From Uliginosibacterium sp036017065 (lineage in GTDB: Bacteria > Pseudomonadota > Gammaproteobacteria > Burkholderiales > Rhodocyclaceae), in the NCBI RefSeq assembly GCF_036017065.1, contig NZ_JAYXHR010000003.1, forward strand, positions 372,001-436,000: a stretch of DNA of 64,000 nt, written 5' to 3'. Made by a program: the position numbers and the translations under genes. Of the stretch, positions 45,015 to 53,530 are shown in pieces (position 1 is the first letter of the stretch; the number at the start of each line of letters is the position of its first letter). The notes beneath the pieces are model-generated. The model was not told the origin of the DNA, searched no databases, and worked only from the letters and a program-made list of their open reading frames with translations.

Positions 45015-45719
45015 GTGGAGCAGCGCATGGAGGTAGTTGCCTGCACTTGCCCGGTCTGCGGCAGGTCGGTACCGCAACTGGCGGTGAGCACCGAGGTGCT
45101 CGATGTCGTGGTGAACGCGCTGGAGGCGGGCTCGCCGACGCTCGCGGGGCTGGAGTTGAAGGAGCGGCTGTCATGCCCGGAGGCGGCGGCGCAAGCGTGG
45201 GTGTCGCACCTGCTGTCGTGCGTGGCAGCGTGGCCCACGTACGCCGCGGACGAAGATGTGCTGCGCAGCGTGGATGCGGCGTTCGCGGATGTGGCGCGGC
45301 CCGAGCACTTCACCAACTTCACGCACTGCGATGAATGCCGCGAGCACGACGACACGTTGCGTGCCCGCACGCGTGACACGCTGCAGCGGCAGGACCTCGG
45401 CACTGCGGGCTGGGACCCGATCAGCTTCTGCAGTGCAGAGGGCATTGGCTACTTCTTTCCCACCCTGGCGCGTTTCGCCTTGCTGCCGGCAGTGTGGCGT
45501 GACCGGGACTGGTATGCCGACCAGCTGCTGTCGCATCTGGCTTGGGAGGGGGCGGAGAACGGCTTCCGGTCATGGTGCACGCCCGTGCAGCGGCAGGCGG
45601 TGGCGGAGCTTCTTCGCCATATGGCGCAGACCCGTGCTGCGATGCTGACCCGCCATGGCTGCGAGGGCGCGCTGGCCGATGCGGTGCGGGTGTGGTGCGA
45701 CACCAGCGAACAGGCTTGA
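45015..45719 (+). CDS. Conserved protein with N-terminal zinc-ribbon-like CPVCG
   Basis: 234 residues from the GTG at 45015 (GAGGA seven bases upstream) or 230 from the ATG at 45027. It begins with CTCPVCGRSVPQL and has a central HCDECREHDDTLRARTRDTL and WDPISFCSAEGIGYFFPTLA. The ECREHD...GWDP...GIGYF signature belongs to an uncharacterised bacterial family (it resembles DUF6714). It starts 10 bp after the GNAT stop, so co-transcription is likely. Function unknown. Confidence 0.7.
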   Translation: MEQRMEVVACTCPVCGRSVPQLAVSTEVLDVVVNALEAGSPTLAGLELKERLSCPEAAAQAWVSHLLSCVAAWPTYAADEDVLRSVDAAFADVARPEHFTNFTHCDECREHDDTLRARTRDTLQRQDLGTAGWDPISFCSAEGIGYFFPTLARFALLPAVWRDRDWYADQLLSHLAWEGAENGFRSWCTPVQRQAVAELLRHMAQTRAAMLTRHGCEGALADAVRVWCDTSEQA

Positions 45720-45795
45720 GCCGTCAGGCTGAAGGGCGGCGTGACGACATGCGCATGTGTGGTTGATGCCCGAGCGACGCGGACAAGGAGTGGCG

Positions 45796-46143
45796 ATGTC
45801 CAATCGAATATTCACGATGGCGTTCTCGAAGGTCTATCCGATGTACGTGCAGAAGGCCGAACGCAAGGGCCGCACGCAGGCGGAGGTGGATGAGCTGATC
45901 CGCTGGCTGACCGGTTACGACCAGGCGGGGTTGCAGCGACAGATTGAGGCTGATGTCGACTTCGAGACCTTCTTCGCGCAGGCCCCGGCGATGCATCCGA
46001 ACACCGTGCTGATCAAAGGCGTGGTGTGCGGTGTGCGCGTGGAGGAGGTAGAGGACCCGCTGATGCAGAAGATCCGCTGGCTGGACAAGCTGGTGGATGA
46101 ACTCGCCAAGGGCAAGGCGATGGAGAAGATCCTGCGGCGATAG
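45796..46143 (+). CDS. DUF2200 family protein
   Basis: 115 residues: MSNRIFTMAFSKVYPMYVQK with AERKGRTQAEVDELIRWLTG and VLIKGVVCGVRVEEVEDPLM. This matches the DUF2200 family closely in length and order. AAGGAG precedes the ATG. Single-domain, probably cytoplasmic, no known function. Confidence 0.85.
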   Translation: MSNRIFTMAFSKVYPMYVQKAERKGRTQAEVDELIRWLTGYDQAGLQRQIEADVDFETFFAQAPAMHPNTVLIKGVVCGVRVEEVEDPLMQKIRWLDKLVDELAKGKAMEKILRR

Positions 46144-46175
46144 TGACTGAGGTGACTGAGGTGACCGAGGTGACC
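46144..46175 (+). repeat. 9-bp tandem repeat after DUF2200
   Basis: TGACTGAGG, TGACTGAGG, TGACCGAGG and a partial TGACC follow directly after the DUF2200 stop. No function is apparent. Confidence 0.8.
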
Positions 46176-46286
46176 GCGCGGCGGGCTGCTGCGGCTGGGG
46201 CGGAACGATGCTGAGGCTGCGCAGTCTTCCGGAGACGTGCTGTCGGGCCGGCCGACAGCAGCAGTGGCCATCGATGGAGTGCGCGC

Positions 46287-46718
46287 ATGCCGAAGAACAG
46301 GATGTCCCGTTTCGAGGTCTTCATCGGCACCTGGAACACCTCGGGTGAAGTGCTGGCAACGGAAGCCGGTCCGGCAGGTGTCCTGCGCGCGACCGACACC
46401 TATCGCTGGTTGCCGGGAAAGCACTTCATCCTTCATGAGGTCGACGCGCGCTTCGATGACCAGCCGACACGTTCGGTGGAGGTGGTCGGGTACGACCTCG
46501 CCACGAAGGGCTACTTTGCCCGGTCGTTCGATGATCAGGGTGTGTCCGGCCTCTATGCTGTGGAACTCAGAGGGCTGCGCTGGCGCATCGACAGCGAATC
46601 GATGCGTTTCGACGGCCGCTTCAGCAAGGACGGCGACCGCCTGAGCGGATTATGGGAGTTGAAGGGCGCCAGCGGGCGCTGGCAGCCCTGGATCAGGCTG
46701 ATGCTGGAACGATCCTGA
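46287..46718 (+). CDS. DUF1579-like protein
   Basis: 143 residues: FEVFIGTWNTSGEVLATEAG, YRWLPGKHFILHEVDARFDD and later antiparallel strands ending SGRWQPWIRLMLERS. The G-x-W-x2-x-G opening and beta-rich pattern fit the DUF1579/lipocalin-like family. GGAG lies seven bases before the ATG. It is convergent with the PAP2 gene (7 bp between stops). Ligand unknown. Confidence 0.72.
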   Translation: MPKNRMSRFEVFIGTWNTSGEVLATEAGPAGVLRATDTYRWLPGKHFILHEVDARFDDQPTRSVEVVGYDLATKGYFARSFDDQGVSGLYAVELRGLRWRIDSESMRFDGRFSKDGDRLSGLWELKGASGRWQPWIRLMLERS

Positions 46719-46725
46719 GCGCGGT

Positions 46726-47562
46726 TCAGGCCGGCCGCAGGCTGCGTGCCCGCGTGGCCTCGCACACGATGATGCACATCGTCATCCACGTCAGCCCCGA
46801 CGCGTAGCCGGCCAGCACGTCGCTGGCGAAGTGCACGTGCAGGTAGATGCGCGAGAAGCCGATGGCCATGACCAGCATGCAGGCGGCGCCGAGCAGGGGC
46901 GCGCGGGCGCCGGCGGGCAGGGCGCGCAGCAGCAGGTAGCTGAGCATTCCATACACGACCAGCGAGCCGGAGGCGTGGCCGCTGGGGAAGCTCCAGCTGC
47001 TGACGCTGACGAGACCATGCTCGAAGGCCGGCCGTTCGCGCTGGAAGAAGTGCTTCAGCAGGCGGATGAGCAGGCCGTTGCCGAGCGTGGCAGCGGTCCA
47101 GCAGGCAAGGTCGAGGTAGCGGCGCTTCGCCAGCAGCACGATGCCGACCAGCACGCCGACGCCGACCAGCACCTCCACGTCGCCCAGGTGCGTGAGCGTG
47201 GCGAAGAAGCGTTGCCACGCGGGTTCCGCATGCGTGCGCAGCGCCTCGGCCAAGGCGATGTCGAAGCGCGTCAGTTCCTCGTGCTCGCTGATCTCGTCGG
47301 CCAGCGACAGGAAGGCGGCGCTGGTGGCGAGCGCGAAAGCGAAGCCCAGTGCCAGCAGCAGCGCGACCTGCGTGGGCGGCAGACGCCAGCGTGGCGCCAG
47401 CCAGGACCAGCCGCCGAGCAGGGCGCGCAGCAGGGCATCGCCATGGCGCGACAGGATCAGCGACAGGCCGGCGCCGGTGCATGCCAGCGTCAAGGCGATG
47501 GCGGCGAGCGCCAGCGATGCGTGGCGGGCAAGCAGGAGGGCCAGTTCTTCGGGCGTAGGCAT
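46726..47562 (-). CDS. PAP2-superfamily membrane phosphatase
   Basis: 278 residues with about six transmembrane segments. The phosphatase motifs are KHFFQRERP (KX6RP), FPSGHASGS (PSGH) and SRIYLHVHFASDVLAG (SRX5HX3D). It should dephosphorylate lipid phosphates such as undecaprenyl pyrophosphate or phosphatidic acid at the membrane. The start MPTPEELALLLARH (47562) is chosen because the 60 residues upstream in frame are Arg/Pro-rich and unlike the family. Confidence 0.9.
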   Translation of the reverse strand: MPTPEELALLLARHASLALAAIALTLACTGAGLSLILSRHGDALLRALLGGWSWLAPRWRLPPTQVALLLALGFAFALATSAAFLSLADEISEHEELTRFDIALAEALRTHAEPAWQRFFATLTHLGDVEVLVGVGVLVGIVLLAKRRYLDLACWTAATLGNGLLIRLLKHFFQRERPAFEHGLVSVSSWSFPSGHASGSLVVYGMLSYLLLRALPAGARAPLLGAACMLVMAIGFSRIYLHVHFASDVLAGYASGLTWMTMCIIVCEATRARSLRPA

Positions 47563-47961
47563 GCGCGCAGTATCGCAAGCAGCGACGATGCTGGATGCGG
47601 ACACACCCGGAATCAGCGCTGTCCTACAAGCCGGGTCGCGTGCTGCGGTGCCGGTCGGGGGGGCTGCCGGAAACCGGCTGCGACAGCCCGCCCTGGCAGG
47701 TCGCCGGAGGTGTGAGGGCGCGTTCGGGCAGGGTGATTTCACGGCTGGACTTTCGGGTCAGGGGAGGGGATCGGTCAGGCGTGGATGACGCAGTAATCAG
47801 ACGGTGCCGACAAGGCGGGGCCGGCCGCAACGGCAAGAATCTGCTTCAAGGCGTGCGTCAAGGGTCCGGCATACGGATACCGGTGCACGACCGGACGCGC
47901 GACGCAGTGGCATTCACGCGACTGACGCGACTGCTCAGACCCCCGAAAAAGGAGAATAACC
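47563..47961. other. Gap between PAP2 and DUF3309 genes
   Basis: Nearly 400 bp without a supportable gene. It should contain promoters for both divergent neighbours. A plus-strand frame across the region lacks any family feature. Confidence 0.45.
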
Positions 47962-48120
47962 ATGACCCTCGGAACCATCCTGCTGATCGTGCTGATCCTG
48001 ATCCTCATCGGCGCCATTCCCGCCTGGCCGCACAGCTCCAGCTGGGGCTACGGCCCCAGTGGCATCGCCGGCGTGCTGCTGGTCGTCGTGATCGTGCTGC
48101 TGTTGCTCGGCCACATATAA
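47962..48120 (+). CDS. DUF3309 small membrane protein
   Basis: A 52-residue protein: two hydrophobic segments (MTLGTILLIVLILILIGAIP and AGVLLVVVIVLLLLG) flank a polar turn with AWPHSSSWGYGPSG. The PxWPHSxxWGYxPSG turn is the DUF3309 signature. AAGGAG lies nine bases before the ATG. Such tiny proteins are common in betaproteobacteria and often stress-related, but no function is established. A strong terminator follows. Confidence 0.88.
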   Translation: MTLGTILLIVLILILIGAIPAWPHSSSWGYGPSGIAGVLLVVVIVLLLLGHI

Positions 48121-48166
48121 GGCCTGTCGCAAGCAGGCCTGCTGCGGAGGCCCGTTGCACGCCATG

Positions 48167-48203
48167 AAGGCCGGCGTCCCCGTCGAGGGGCGCCGGCCTT
48201 TTC
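48167..48203 (+). terminator. Terminator after DUF3309
   Basis: AAGGCCGGCG (48167-48176) pairs with CGCCGGCCTT (48191-48200); an inner CCCC/GGGG pair adds to the stem. TTCC follows. Confidence 0.8.
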
Positions 48204-48219
48204 CGTTCACGGCGGCGTT

Positions 48220-48269
48220 CGCACGCTTACGGGGCGGCGCCACGGCTTGCCGTGCCCCGTAAGCGTGCG
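48220..48269. repeat. Long hairpin with 15-bp perfect arms
   Basis: CGCACGCTTACGGGG (48220-48234) and CCCCGTAAGCGTGCG (48255-48269) are exact inverted copies. Inside, CACGGC and GCCGTG form a second stem with a TT loop, offset by a six-base bulge (CGGCGC). It is not followed by a T-run and so is not an ordinary terminator. Confidence 0.85.
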
Positions 48270-48287
48270 CGGCCGCCGGTGCGGGTA

Positions 48288-48307
48288 GCTGGTCGGCGCA
48301 GACCAGC
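48288..48307. promoter_or_regulatory. Inverted repeat, candidate enhancer site
   Basis: GCTGGTC, N6, GACCAGC is perfectly symmetric (7+6+7). Its centre is about 84 bp upstream of the -24 GG at 48381, which suits a bacterial enhancer-binding protein. Confidence 0.5.
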
Positions 48308-48379
48308 GATGAAGGCCGCTAGCAGCAAATCCTTGCCGGCGCTTGATCTGCATCAGATTTCTCCGATTGGCCACACTGC

Positions 48380-48395
48380 TGGCATGGGCGTTGCT
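48380..48395 (+). promoter_or_regulatory. Candidate sigma-54 promoter of the 48-58 kb operon
   Basis: TGGCATGGGCGTTGCT matches the consensus TGGCACGN4TTGCW at every position but one, with exact spacing of GG and GC. Expected start near 48407, about 300 nt before the first binding-protein gene. Confidence 0.7.
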
Positions 48396-48705
48396 AAAAG
48401 AGAAGCGGAGTAGAAGCAGTCAATGGCGTGATCCCTTGCGCCATGGGTCATTGCTCCGGTGGCGTCATCCAGTCCTGGTTGGCGTCGCGTGCTCAACCGA
48501 GCGCTTGTGTCTTTGCTGGGGACACAACGGGGGAATGACGATGCTGGATCGGCGGTTTCTGTTTCGTTCAGTTTGCGGCTTGCTGCCGTGTCATTGGTTG
48601 TCTCCTGTTGGTTACCCCACTTTGCCGTCCTGCGCCGAAAGGCGCAGGCGGATTGTTTTGCGTGCTTCGCCCACGCTCCACAAACTGGTTCCCAGGAGAT
48701 CCGAC
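48396..48705 (+). other. Long leader of the first binding-protein gene
   Basis: About 300 nt between the sigma-54 element and the ATG at 48706 with no supported gene. A plus-strand frame is open through it, but the sequence before MLRHARPSR does not resemble a binding protein. No riboswitch fold was recognised. CAGGAGATC gives the Shine-Dalgarno sequence. Confidence 0.5.
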
Positions 48706-49722
48706 ATGCTTCGCCACGCTCGCCCCTCACGTCATTCCCGCTCCGCCGTCGCGTCTCCGCTGCTACGCCTCGCCAGCGCGGCCCTGCTGTCCGTGTCCGC
48801 CTTCGGCGCTGCCGCGCAGGACAAGGTCACCTTCCTGACCTCGTGGTATGCGCAGGCCGAACACGGCGGCTTCTACCAGGCGGTCGCCGCCGGCATCTAC
48901 AAGAAGCACGGGCTGGACGTCACCATCAAGATGGGCGGGCCGCAGGTCAATGGCATGCAGCTGCTGACCGGCGGACAGGCCGACTTCATCATGGGCTACG
49001 ACATCCAGGCGCTGAACTCGGTGGAGAAGGGACTGCCGGTGGTCACGGTGGCCGCGTCCTTCCAGAAGGACCTGCAGGGCATGATGACCCACGACGACGT
49101 GAAGAGCCTGGCGGACCTGAAGAGCAAGACCATCCTGGCCGCCACCTCGGCGCACACCACCTGGTTGCCCTGGCTGAAGGCCAAGTACGGCTACGGCAAC
49201 GACCAGATCCGCCCCTACACCTTCAACCTGCAACCGTTCTTCACCGACAAGAACGTGGTGCAGCAGGCCTATCCGTCGTCCGAGCCCTTCCAGGCCGCGA
49301 AGAACAACGTGCCCGCGAAGTTCTTCCTGTTCGCCGACGACGGCTACCCGCCGTACGGCACCACCATCGTCACGATGCAGAAGCTGGTGGCCGAGAAACC
49401 GGACCTCGTCGCGCGTTTCGTGCGTGCGTCCATCGAAGGCTGGAAGAGCTACCTCGCAAACCCTGCGCCGGGTAACGCGCTCATCAAGCAGGACAACCCC
49501 AAGATGGAAGACGACCAGATCGCCTTCGGCGTGAAGCGCATGAAGGAACTGAAGGTCTTCGACGGTGGCGATGCCGCCACGATGGGGGCCGGCGTGATGA
49601 CCGATGCGCGTTGGGAACAGACCTACAAGTTCATGGTGGCGGCCGGCCTGCTGAAGCCGGAGACCGAGTGGAAGAAGGCCTACACCACGCAGTTCGTGAA
49701 GGATCTGAAGGTCATGCCCTGA
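48706..49722 (+). CDS. NMT1/THI5-type ABC substrate-binding protein (copy 1)
   Basis: 338 residues with a signal peptide ending VSAFGAAAQ and the mature start DKVTFLTSWYAQAEHGG. The family fold is seen in GIYKKHGLDVTIKMGGPQV and the later KSLADLKSKTILAATSAHTT. NMT1-like binding proteins deliver pyrimidine-type or sulfonate ligands to ABC importers, so a nitrogen heterocycle is plausible. It is closely paralogous to the next gene (50123). It is the first gene after the sigma-54 promoter; the cognate ATPase and permease are at 53531 and 54385. Confidence 0.9.
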   Translation: MLRHARPSRHSRSAVASPLLRLASAALLSVSAFGAAAQDKVTFLTSWYAQAEHGGFYQAVAAGIYKKHGLDVTIKMGGPQVNGMQLLTGGQADFIMGYDIQALNSVEKGLPVVTVAASFQKDLQGMMTHDDVKSLADLKSKTILAATSAHTTWLPWLKAKYGYGNDQIRPYTFNLQPFFTDKNVVQQAYPSSEPFQAAKNNVPAKFFLFADDGYPPYGTTIVTMQKLVAEKPDLVARFVRASIEGWKSYLANPAPGNALIKQDNPKMEDDQIAFGVKRMKELKVFDGGDAATMGAGVMTDARWEQTYKFMVAAGLLKPETEWKKAYTTQFVKDLKVMP

Positions 49723-50122
49723 TGGCGTGACCGGCAGGTCTGCCGGTTCGAGAGGGCGGGAGCACGGTTCCGTGGAACAGGGAAAAGCCACCGGACTCCG
49801 CGGCCCTCTCACCTGATGTACTCCCGCTGTGAACGGGAGCGATGAGGCAGGACGATTGAAGTCGCAGTGCGCAGGCCGGGCTTCGCTTTGCTCGGCCCGG
49901 GCCACCCGGTGATCGATCCGCCGACAGCAGTTTGAAGTGCAGTTGCAGTGGCATGAAGTCGCACCCCACCGGTGCGACAGGTGTGCGGAGGATGCAGGGG
50001 CGTCCGTCGCGTACCGGCGAAGGCGACCATCCTGGCGCGCCGGCCGACCAACCGACCAAGAACCTTTGAACGGAGGCCGGCCGCCGCGCATGCAGCGCTG
50101 CGCCCTCCCCATGGAGCATGCA
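49723..50122 (+). other. Gap between the two binding-protein genes
   Basis: About 400 bp without a supported gene. It holds small GC-rich hairpins and the segment 50017-50045, which recurs at 52329-52357 in front of the second Rieske gene. A TGGCATG string here has the wrong -12 spacing for sigma-54. Confidence 0.5.
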
Positions 50123-51133
50123 ATGACAAAACGATATTTCGCCCAACCCGCTTCGGCCTTTTCCCGCCTCGCCATCGGCGCCGGCGTCGCGCTGGCCAGC
50201 GCCTTCGCCAGCGTTTCCTCCTTCGCGCAGGACAAGGTCACCTTCCTCACGTCCTGGTACGCGCAGGCCGAGCACGGCGGCTACTACCAGGCTGTCGCCA
50301 AGGGCATCTACAAGAAGCACGGGCTGGACGTCACCATCAAGATGGGTGGCCCGCAGGTGAACGCGGTGCAACTGCTCGCCGCCGGCCAGGCCGACTTCAT
50401 GATGGGCAAGGACTTCCAGGTCCTGTCCGGCATCGAGAAGGGCATCCCGATGGTGACGGTGGCCGCGCTCTTCCAGAAGGAAGGGCAGGGCATGGTCACG
50501 CATGACGACGTGAAAAGCCTCGCCGACCTGAAGGGCAAGACCATCCTCGTCGCCACCAGCGGCCGCAGCACCTGGTGGCCGTGGCTGAAGTCGAAGTACG
50601 GCTTCACCGACGAGCAGTCGCGCCCCTACACCTCCAGCATGCAGCCCTTCTTCGCGGACAAGAACGTCGCGCAGCAGGGCTACCCGACTTCCGAGACCTT
50701 CATCGCCGACAAGGCCGGCGTGAAGACGAAGTTCTTCCTGTTCGCCGACGAAGGCTACCCGCCCTACGGCAACACCATCGTCACGTTGACGAAGATGACG
50801 AAGGAGAAGCCGGACGTCGTGGCGCGCTTCGTCAAGGCCACCATCGAAGGCTGGCAGAGCTACCTGGCCGATCCGGCCGCCGGCAACGTCCTCATCAAGC
50901 AGGACAACCCGAAGATGGAAGACGAGCTGCTGACCTACGCCGTGCGCCGCATGCGCGAGATGAATTTCTTCATGTCCGGCGACGCCGCGAAGTACGGCCC
51001 CGGCGTGATGACCGAGGCGCGCTGGAAGGCGACCTTCGACTTCATGGTCGCCACCGGCCAGCTCGGCCCGAACGTGGACTGGAAGCAGGGCTACACCACT
51101 GCCTTCCTCAAAGACCTGAAGCCGATGCCCTGA
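50123..51133 (+). CDS. NMT1/THI5-type ABC substrate-binding protein (copy 2)
   Basis: 336 residues. The signal peptide ends ASVSSFAQ; the mature part DKVTFLTSWYAQAEHGGYYQ is almost identical to copy 1, and similarity runs the full length (for example the GYPPYGNTIVT and IKQDNPKMED stretches in both). GGAG lies six bases before the ATG at 50123. Two paralogous binding proteins feeding one ABC importer would widen ligand range or affinity. Only 56 bp separate it from the first Rieske gene of the operon. Confidence 0.9.
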   Translation: MTKRYFAQPASAFSRLAIGAGVALASAFASVSSFAQDKVTFLTSWYAQAEHGGYYQAVAKGIYKKHGLDVTIKMGGPQVNAVQLLAAGQADFMMGKDFQVLSGIEKGIPMVTVAALFQKEGQGMVTHDDVKSLADLKGKTILVATSGRSTWWPWLKSKYGFTDEQSRPYTSSMQPFFADKNVAQQGYPTSETFIADKAGVKTKFFLFADEGYPPYGNTIVTLTKMTKEKPDVVARFVKATIEGWQSYLADPAAGNVLIKQDNPKMEDELLTYAVRRMREMNFFMSGDAAKYGPGVMTEARWKATFDFMVATGQLGPNVDWKQGYTTAFLKDLKPMP

Positions 51134-51189
51134 TGGCGCACGCACCGTCCCCGCACGGGGACGGTGCGACAGACACGGAGAAACAAAGC

Positions 51190-52212
51190 ATGCTCGTTAC
51201 CCAACAACCCGTCCTGCGCAAGTTCTGGTACGCCGTCATGGAGATGTCGAAGCTCGACGCCGGCCCCCAGCCCTTCATGCTGCTGGGCGAGAACATCGTG
51301 CTGTGGAAGAAGAGCGACGGCACGCCGGCCGCCGCGCGCGACCGCTGCTGCCACCGCACCGCGAAGCTGTCCAAGGGCTATGTGGAAGGCGACAACATCG
51401 TCTGCGGCTACCACGGCTGGCAGTACGACTGCAGCGGCGCCTGCGTGAAGATCCCGCAATTCACCAACGAGAAGATTCCGCCCGGCGCACGCATCGACAC
51501 CTATCGCTGCCAGGAGAAATTCGGCTACGTGTGGGTCGCGCTGGACGAGCCGCTCGTGCCCGTCATGGATACGCCGGAAGAGGGCAATCCCGAGTACCGC
51601 CGCATCCACCAGTTCGACGAAGCGTGGAACACCGGTGCGCTGCGCCTGATGGAGAACTCCTTCGACACGGCGCACTTCAGCTTCGTGCACAAGGGCACCT
51701 TCGGCCAGTTCGAACAGCCGAAGCCGGAGTTCTTCGACATCCGCGAGACCGACTACGGCTTCGAGGCGGAAACCATCATCACCATCAACAACCCGCCGCA
51801 GTCGCACCGCATCACCGGCAGCACCGAGCCGACCACCAAGCGCCACTTCAAGAACCAGTGGCACCTGCCTTTCATGCGGCGCCTGGGCCTGGTGTATCCG
51901 AGCGGCATCCACCACACGATCTTCACCTGCGCGACACCGATCGACGACCGCCGCATCCAGATCATCCAGTGGCTGTACCGCAACGACACCGAGGAGCAAT
52001 GCCCCGCCGCACTGCTCAACGAGTGGGATGTGAAGGTGGTGGCCGAGGACAAGGTGATCCTGGAATCGGTGGACGCCGACGCGCCGGTGGATGTCAGCCG
52101 TCTTGCGGAAGAGCACATGAAGAGCGACCGCCCCGGAATCATCATGCGCAAGCGTTTGCTGGCGCTGCTGAAGGAGCACGGCGAGAAAGAGGTTTTCTCG
52201 CAGGCGGCGTAG
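51190..52212 (+). CDS. Rieske non-heme iron oxygenase (operon copy 1)
   Basis: 340 residues. Rieske ligands are C53-x-H55 and C72-x2-H75; the iron site is ENSFDTAHFSFVH with D159, H162 and H167. The N-terminus MLVTQQPVLRKFWYAVM aligns with those of the genes at 52414 and 13496. The size, single-subunit form and association with a PDR/VanB-type reductase fit a demethylase or ring monooxygenase acting on an aromatic or N-heterocyclic substrate. It follows the binding-protein gene by 56 bp. Confidence 0.92.
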   Translation: MLVTQQPVLRKFWYAVMEMSKLDAGPQPFMLLGENIVLWKKSDGTPAAARDRCCHRTAKLSKGYVEGDNIVCGYHGWQYDCSGACVKIPQFTNEKIPPGARIDTYRCQEKFGYVWVALDEPLVPVMDTPEEGNPEYRRIHQFDEAWNTGALRLMENSFDTAHFSFVHKGTFGQFEQPKPEFFDIRETDYGFEAETIITINNPPQSHRITGSTEPTTKRHFKNQWHLPFMRRLGLVYPSGIHHTIFTCATPIDDRRIQIIQWLYRNDTEEQCPAALLNEWDVKVVAEDKVILESVDADAPVDVSRLAEEHMKSDRPGIIMRKRLLALLKEHGEKEVFSQAA

Positions 52213-52226
52213 CGCTCCGGCCCGGT

Positions 52227-52245
52227 CCCTGAGCCTGTCGAAGGG
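52227..52245. repeat. CCCTGAGCCTGTCGAAGGG repeat, single copy
   Basis: Between the two operon Rieske genes. Same family as the pair at 34147-34221. Confidence 0.75.
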
Positions 52246-52328
52246 CGCGGGAACGACGAGTCCGATAGTCGCGCGAGCGACGAGAACGAAGCACCTGCGG
52301 CGCTCCCTCACCGGAGCGCCGGAACCGA

Positions 52329-52357
52329 CGAAGGCGACCCTCCTGGCACGCCGGTCG
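52329..52357 (+). repeat. Segment shared with 50017-50045
   Basis: CGAAGGCGACCCTCCTGGCA and the following CGCCGGTCG match 50017-50045 at all but three of 29 positions. Both copies lie 55-80 bp upstream of operon genes. Confidence 0.65.
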
Positions 52358-52413
52358 GTGGCGCAAAGCTTGCATACGGAAAGCAGGCTCGCGTCGAGCA
52401 AGGAGTAGAGAAC

Positions 52414-53454
52414 ATGCTGGTCACCCAACAACCCGTGTTGCGCCGTTTCTGGTACGCGCTGATGCGCATGGATGAACTGGACGACGGCCCGAAGCCCTTC
52501 ACCCTCCTGGGCGAGAAGCTGGTCATCTGGAAGAACGCCGAAGGCCAACCGGCCGCGCTGTACGACCGCTGCTGCCACCGCACCGCGCAACTCTCCAAGG
52601 GCTATGTGGAGAACGGCAACATCGTCTGCGGCTACCACGGCTGGACCTACGACTGCAGCGGCGCCTGCGTGAAGATCCCGCAGTTCACCAGCGAGAAGAT
52701 TCCGCCCGGCGCGAAGGTGGCTGCGGTGCATTGCAAGGAGCGCTATGGCTACGTGTGGGTCGCGCTGGAAGAGCCGCTGCGCGACATCCCGGAATTTCCC
52801 GAAGACGGAGCGCCGGGCTACCGCCGCATCTTCCAGTTCCACCAGCACTGGAAGACCAGCCCGGTGCGGATGATGGAGAACAGCTTCGACAATTCGCACT
52901 TCAGCTTCGTGCACAAGGCCAACTTCGGCATCTTCGACCAGCCCGCGCCGTCGCCCTACGAATTCCGCGACACCGACTACGGCTTCGAGGCCGAGACGCG
53001 CGTGCCGGTGCGCAACCCGGAAGCGAGTTTCGCCATCACCGGCAGCACCGCGCCGATCACCGAGCGCCACCTCATCAACCGCTACTACCTGCCGTTCTGC
53101 CGGCGCTTCGGTTGCCATTACTCCGAGAGCGGCATTCACCACATCATCTACAACTGCGCCACGCCCATTGATGACGAGAACATGATCCTGGTGCAGTGGC
53201 TGTACCGCAACGACAGCGAGGAAGCCTGCTCCACGCAGAAGCTGATCGACTGGGACGAGGCCATCACCGCCGAGGACCGCGACATTCTGGAGGCGACCGA
53301 TCCGGACGCCTGCATCGATACCCGCCGCCGCGTGGAATTCCACATGCCCTCGGACAAGCCCGGCCTGATGATCCGCAAGCAGCTGCTGGACCTGCTGCAT
53401 GCGCATGGCGAAGAAGAGATCCACCGCGGCAACGTGCCTGCCGCGTCCGCCTGA
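52414..53454 (+). CDS. Rieske non-heme iron oxygenase (operon copy 2)
   Basis: 346 residues with C53-x-H55 and C72-x2-H75 for the Rieske cluster, and ENSFDNSHFSFVH (D159, H162, H167) for iron. It is a close paralogue of the gene at 51190 and a more distant one of 13496. Two adjacent alpha-type oxygenases without small subunits recall systems with successive position-specific demethylations or hydroxylations. AAGGAG precedes the ATG. The ABC ATPase gene follows after 76 bp. Confidence 0.92.
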   Translation: MLVTQQPVLRRFWYALMRMDELDDGPKPFTLLGEKLVIWKNAEGQPAALYDRCCHRTAQLSKGYVENGNIVCGYHGWTYDCSGACVKIPQFTSEKIPPGAKVAAVHCKERYGYVWVALEEPLRDIPEFPEDGAPGYRRIFQFHQHWKTSPVRMMENSFDNSHFSFVHKANFGIFDQPAPSPYEFRDTDYGFEAETRVPVRNPEASFAITGSTAPITERHLINRYYLPFCRRFGCHYSESGIHHIIYNCATPIDDENMILVQWLYRNDSEEACSTQKLIDWDEAITAEDRDILEATDPDACIDTRRRVEFHMPSDKPGLMIRKQLLDLLHAHGEEEIHRGNVPAASA

Positions 53455-53530
53455 ACCCGCCGATGAACGACAACGGGAGCCACTCGCCCGCAAGCTTGAT
53501 TCGCGAGTAGGCTCTCCAGGAGAAAAGAAC

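Noticed and set aside
46144..46175. The short tandem TGACTGAGG array as a CRISPR or origin iteron set
   Set aside because: Units are 9 bp with no spacers, few copies and no associated genes.
47595..48167. A 190-residue plus-strand frame around the DUF3309 gene
   Set aside because: It is out of frame with the clear DUF3309 protein, which has a good ribosome binding site and the family signature.
49951..49968. TGGCATGAAGTCGCAC before the second binding-protein gene as a sigma-54 promoter
   Set aside because: The GC dinucleotide is displaced by one base and the TTGC element is absent.
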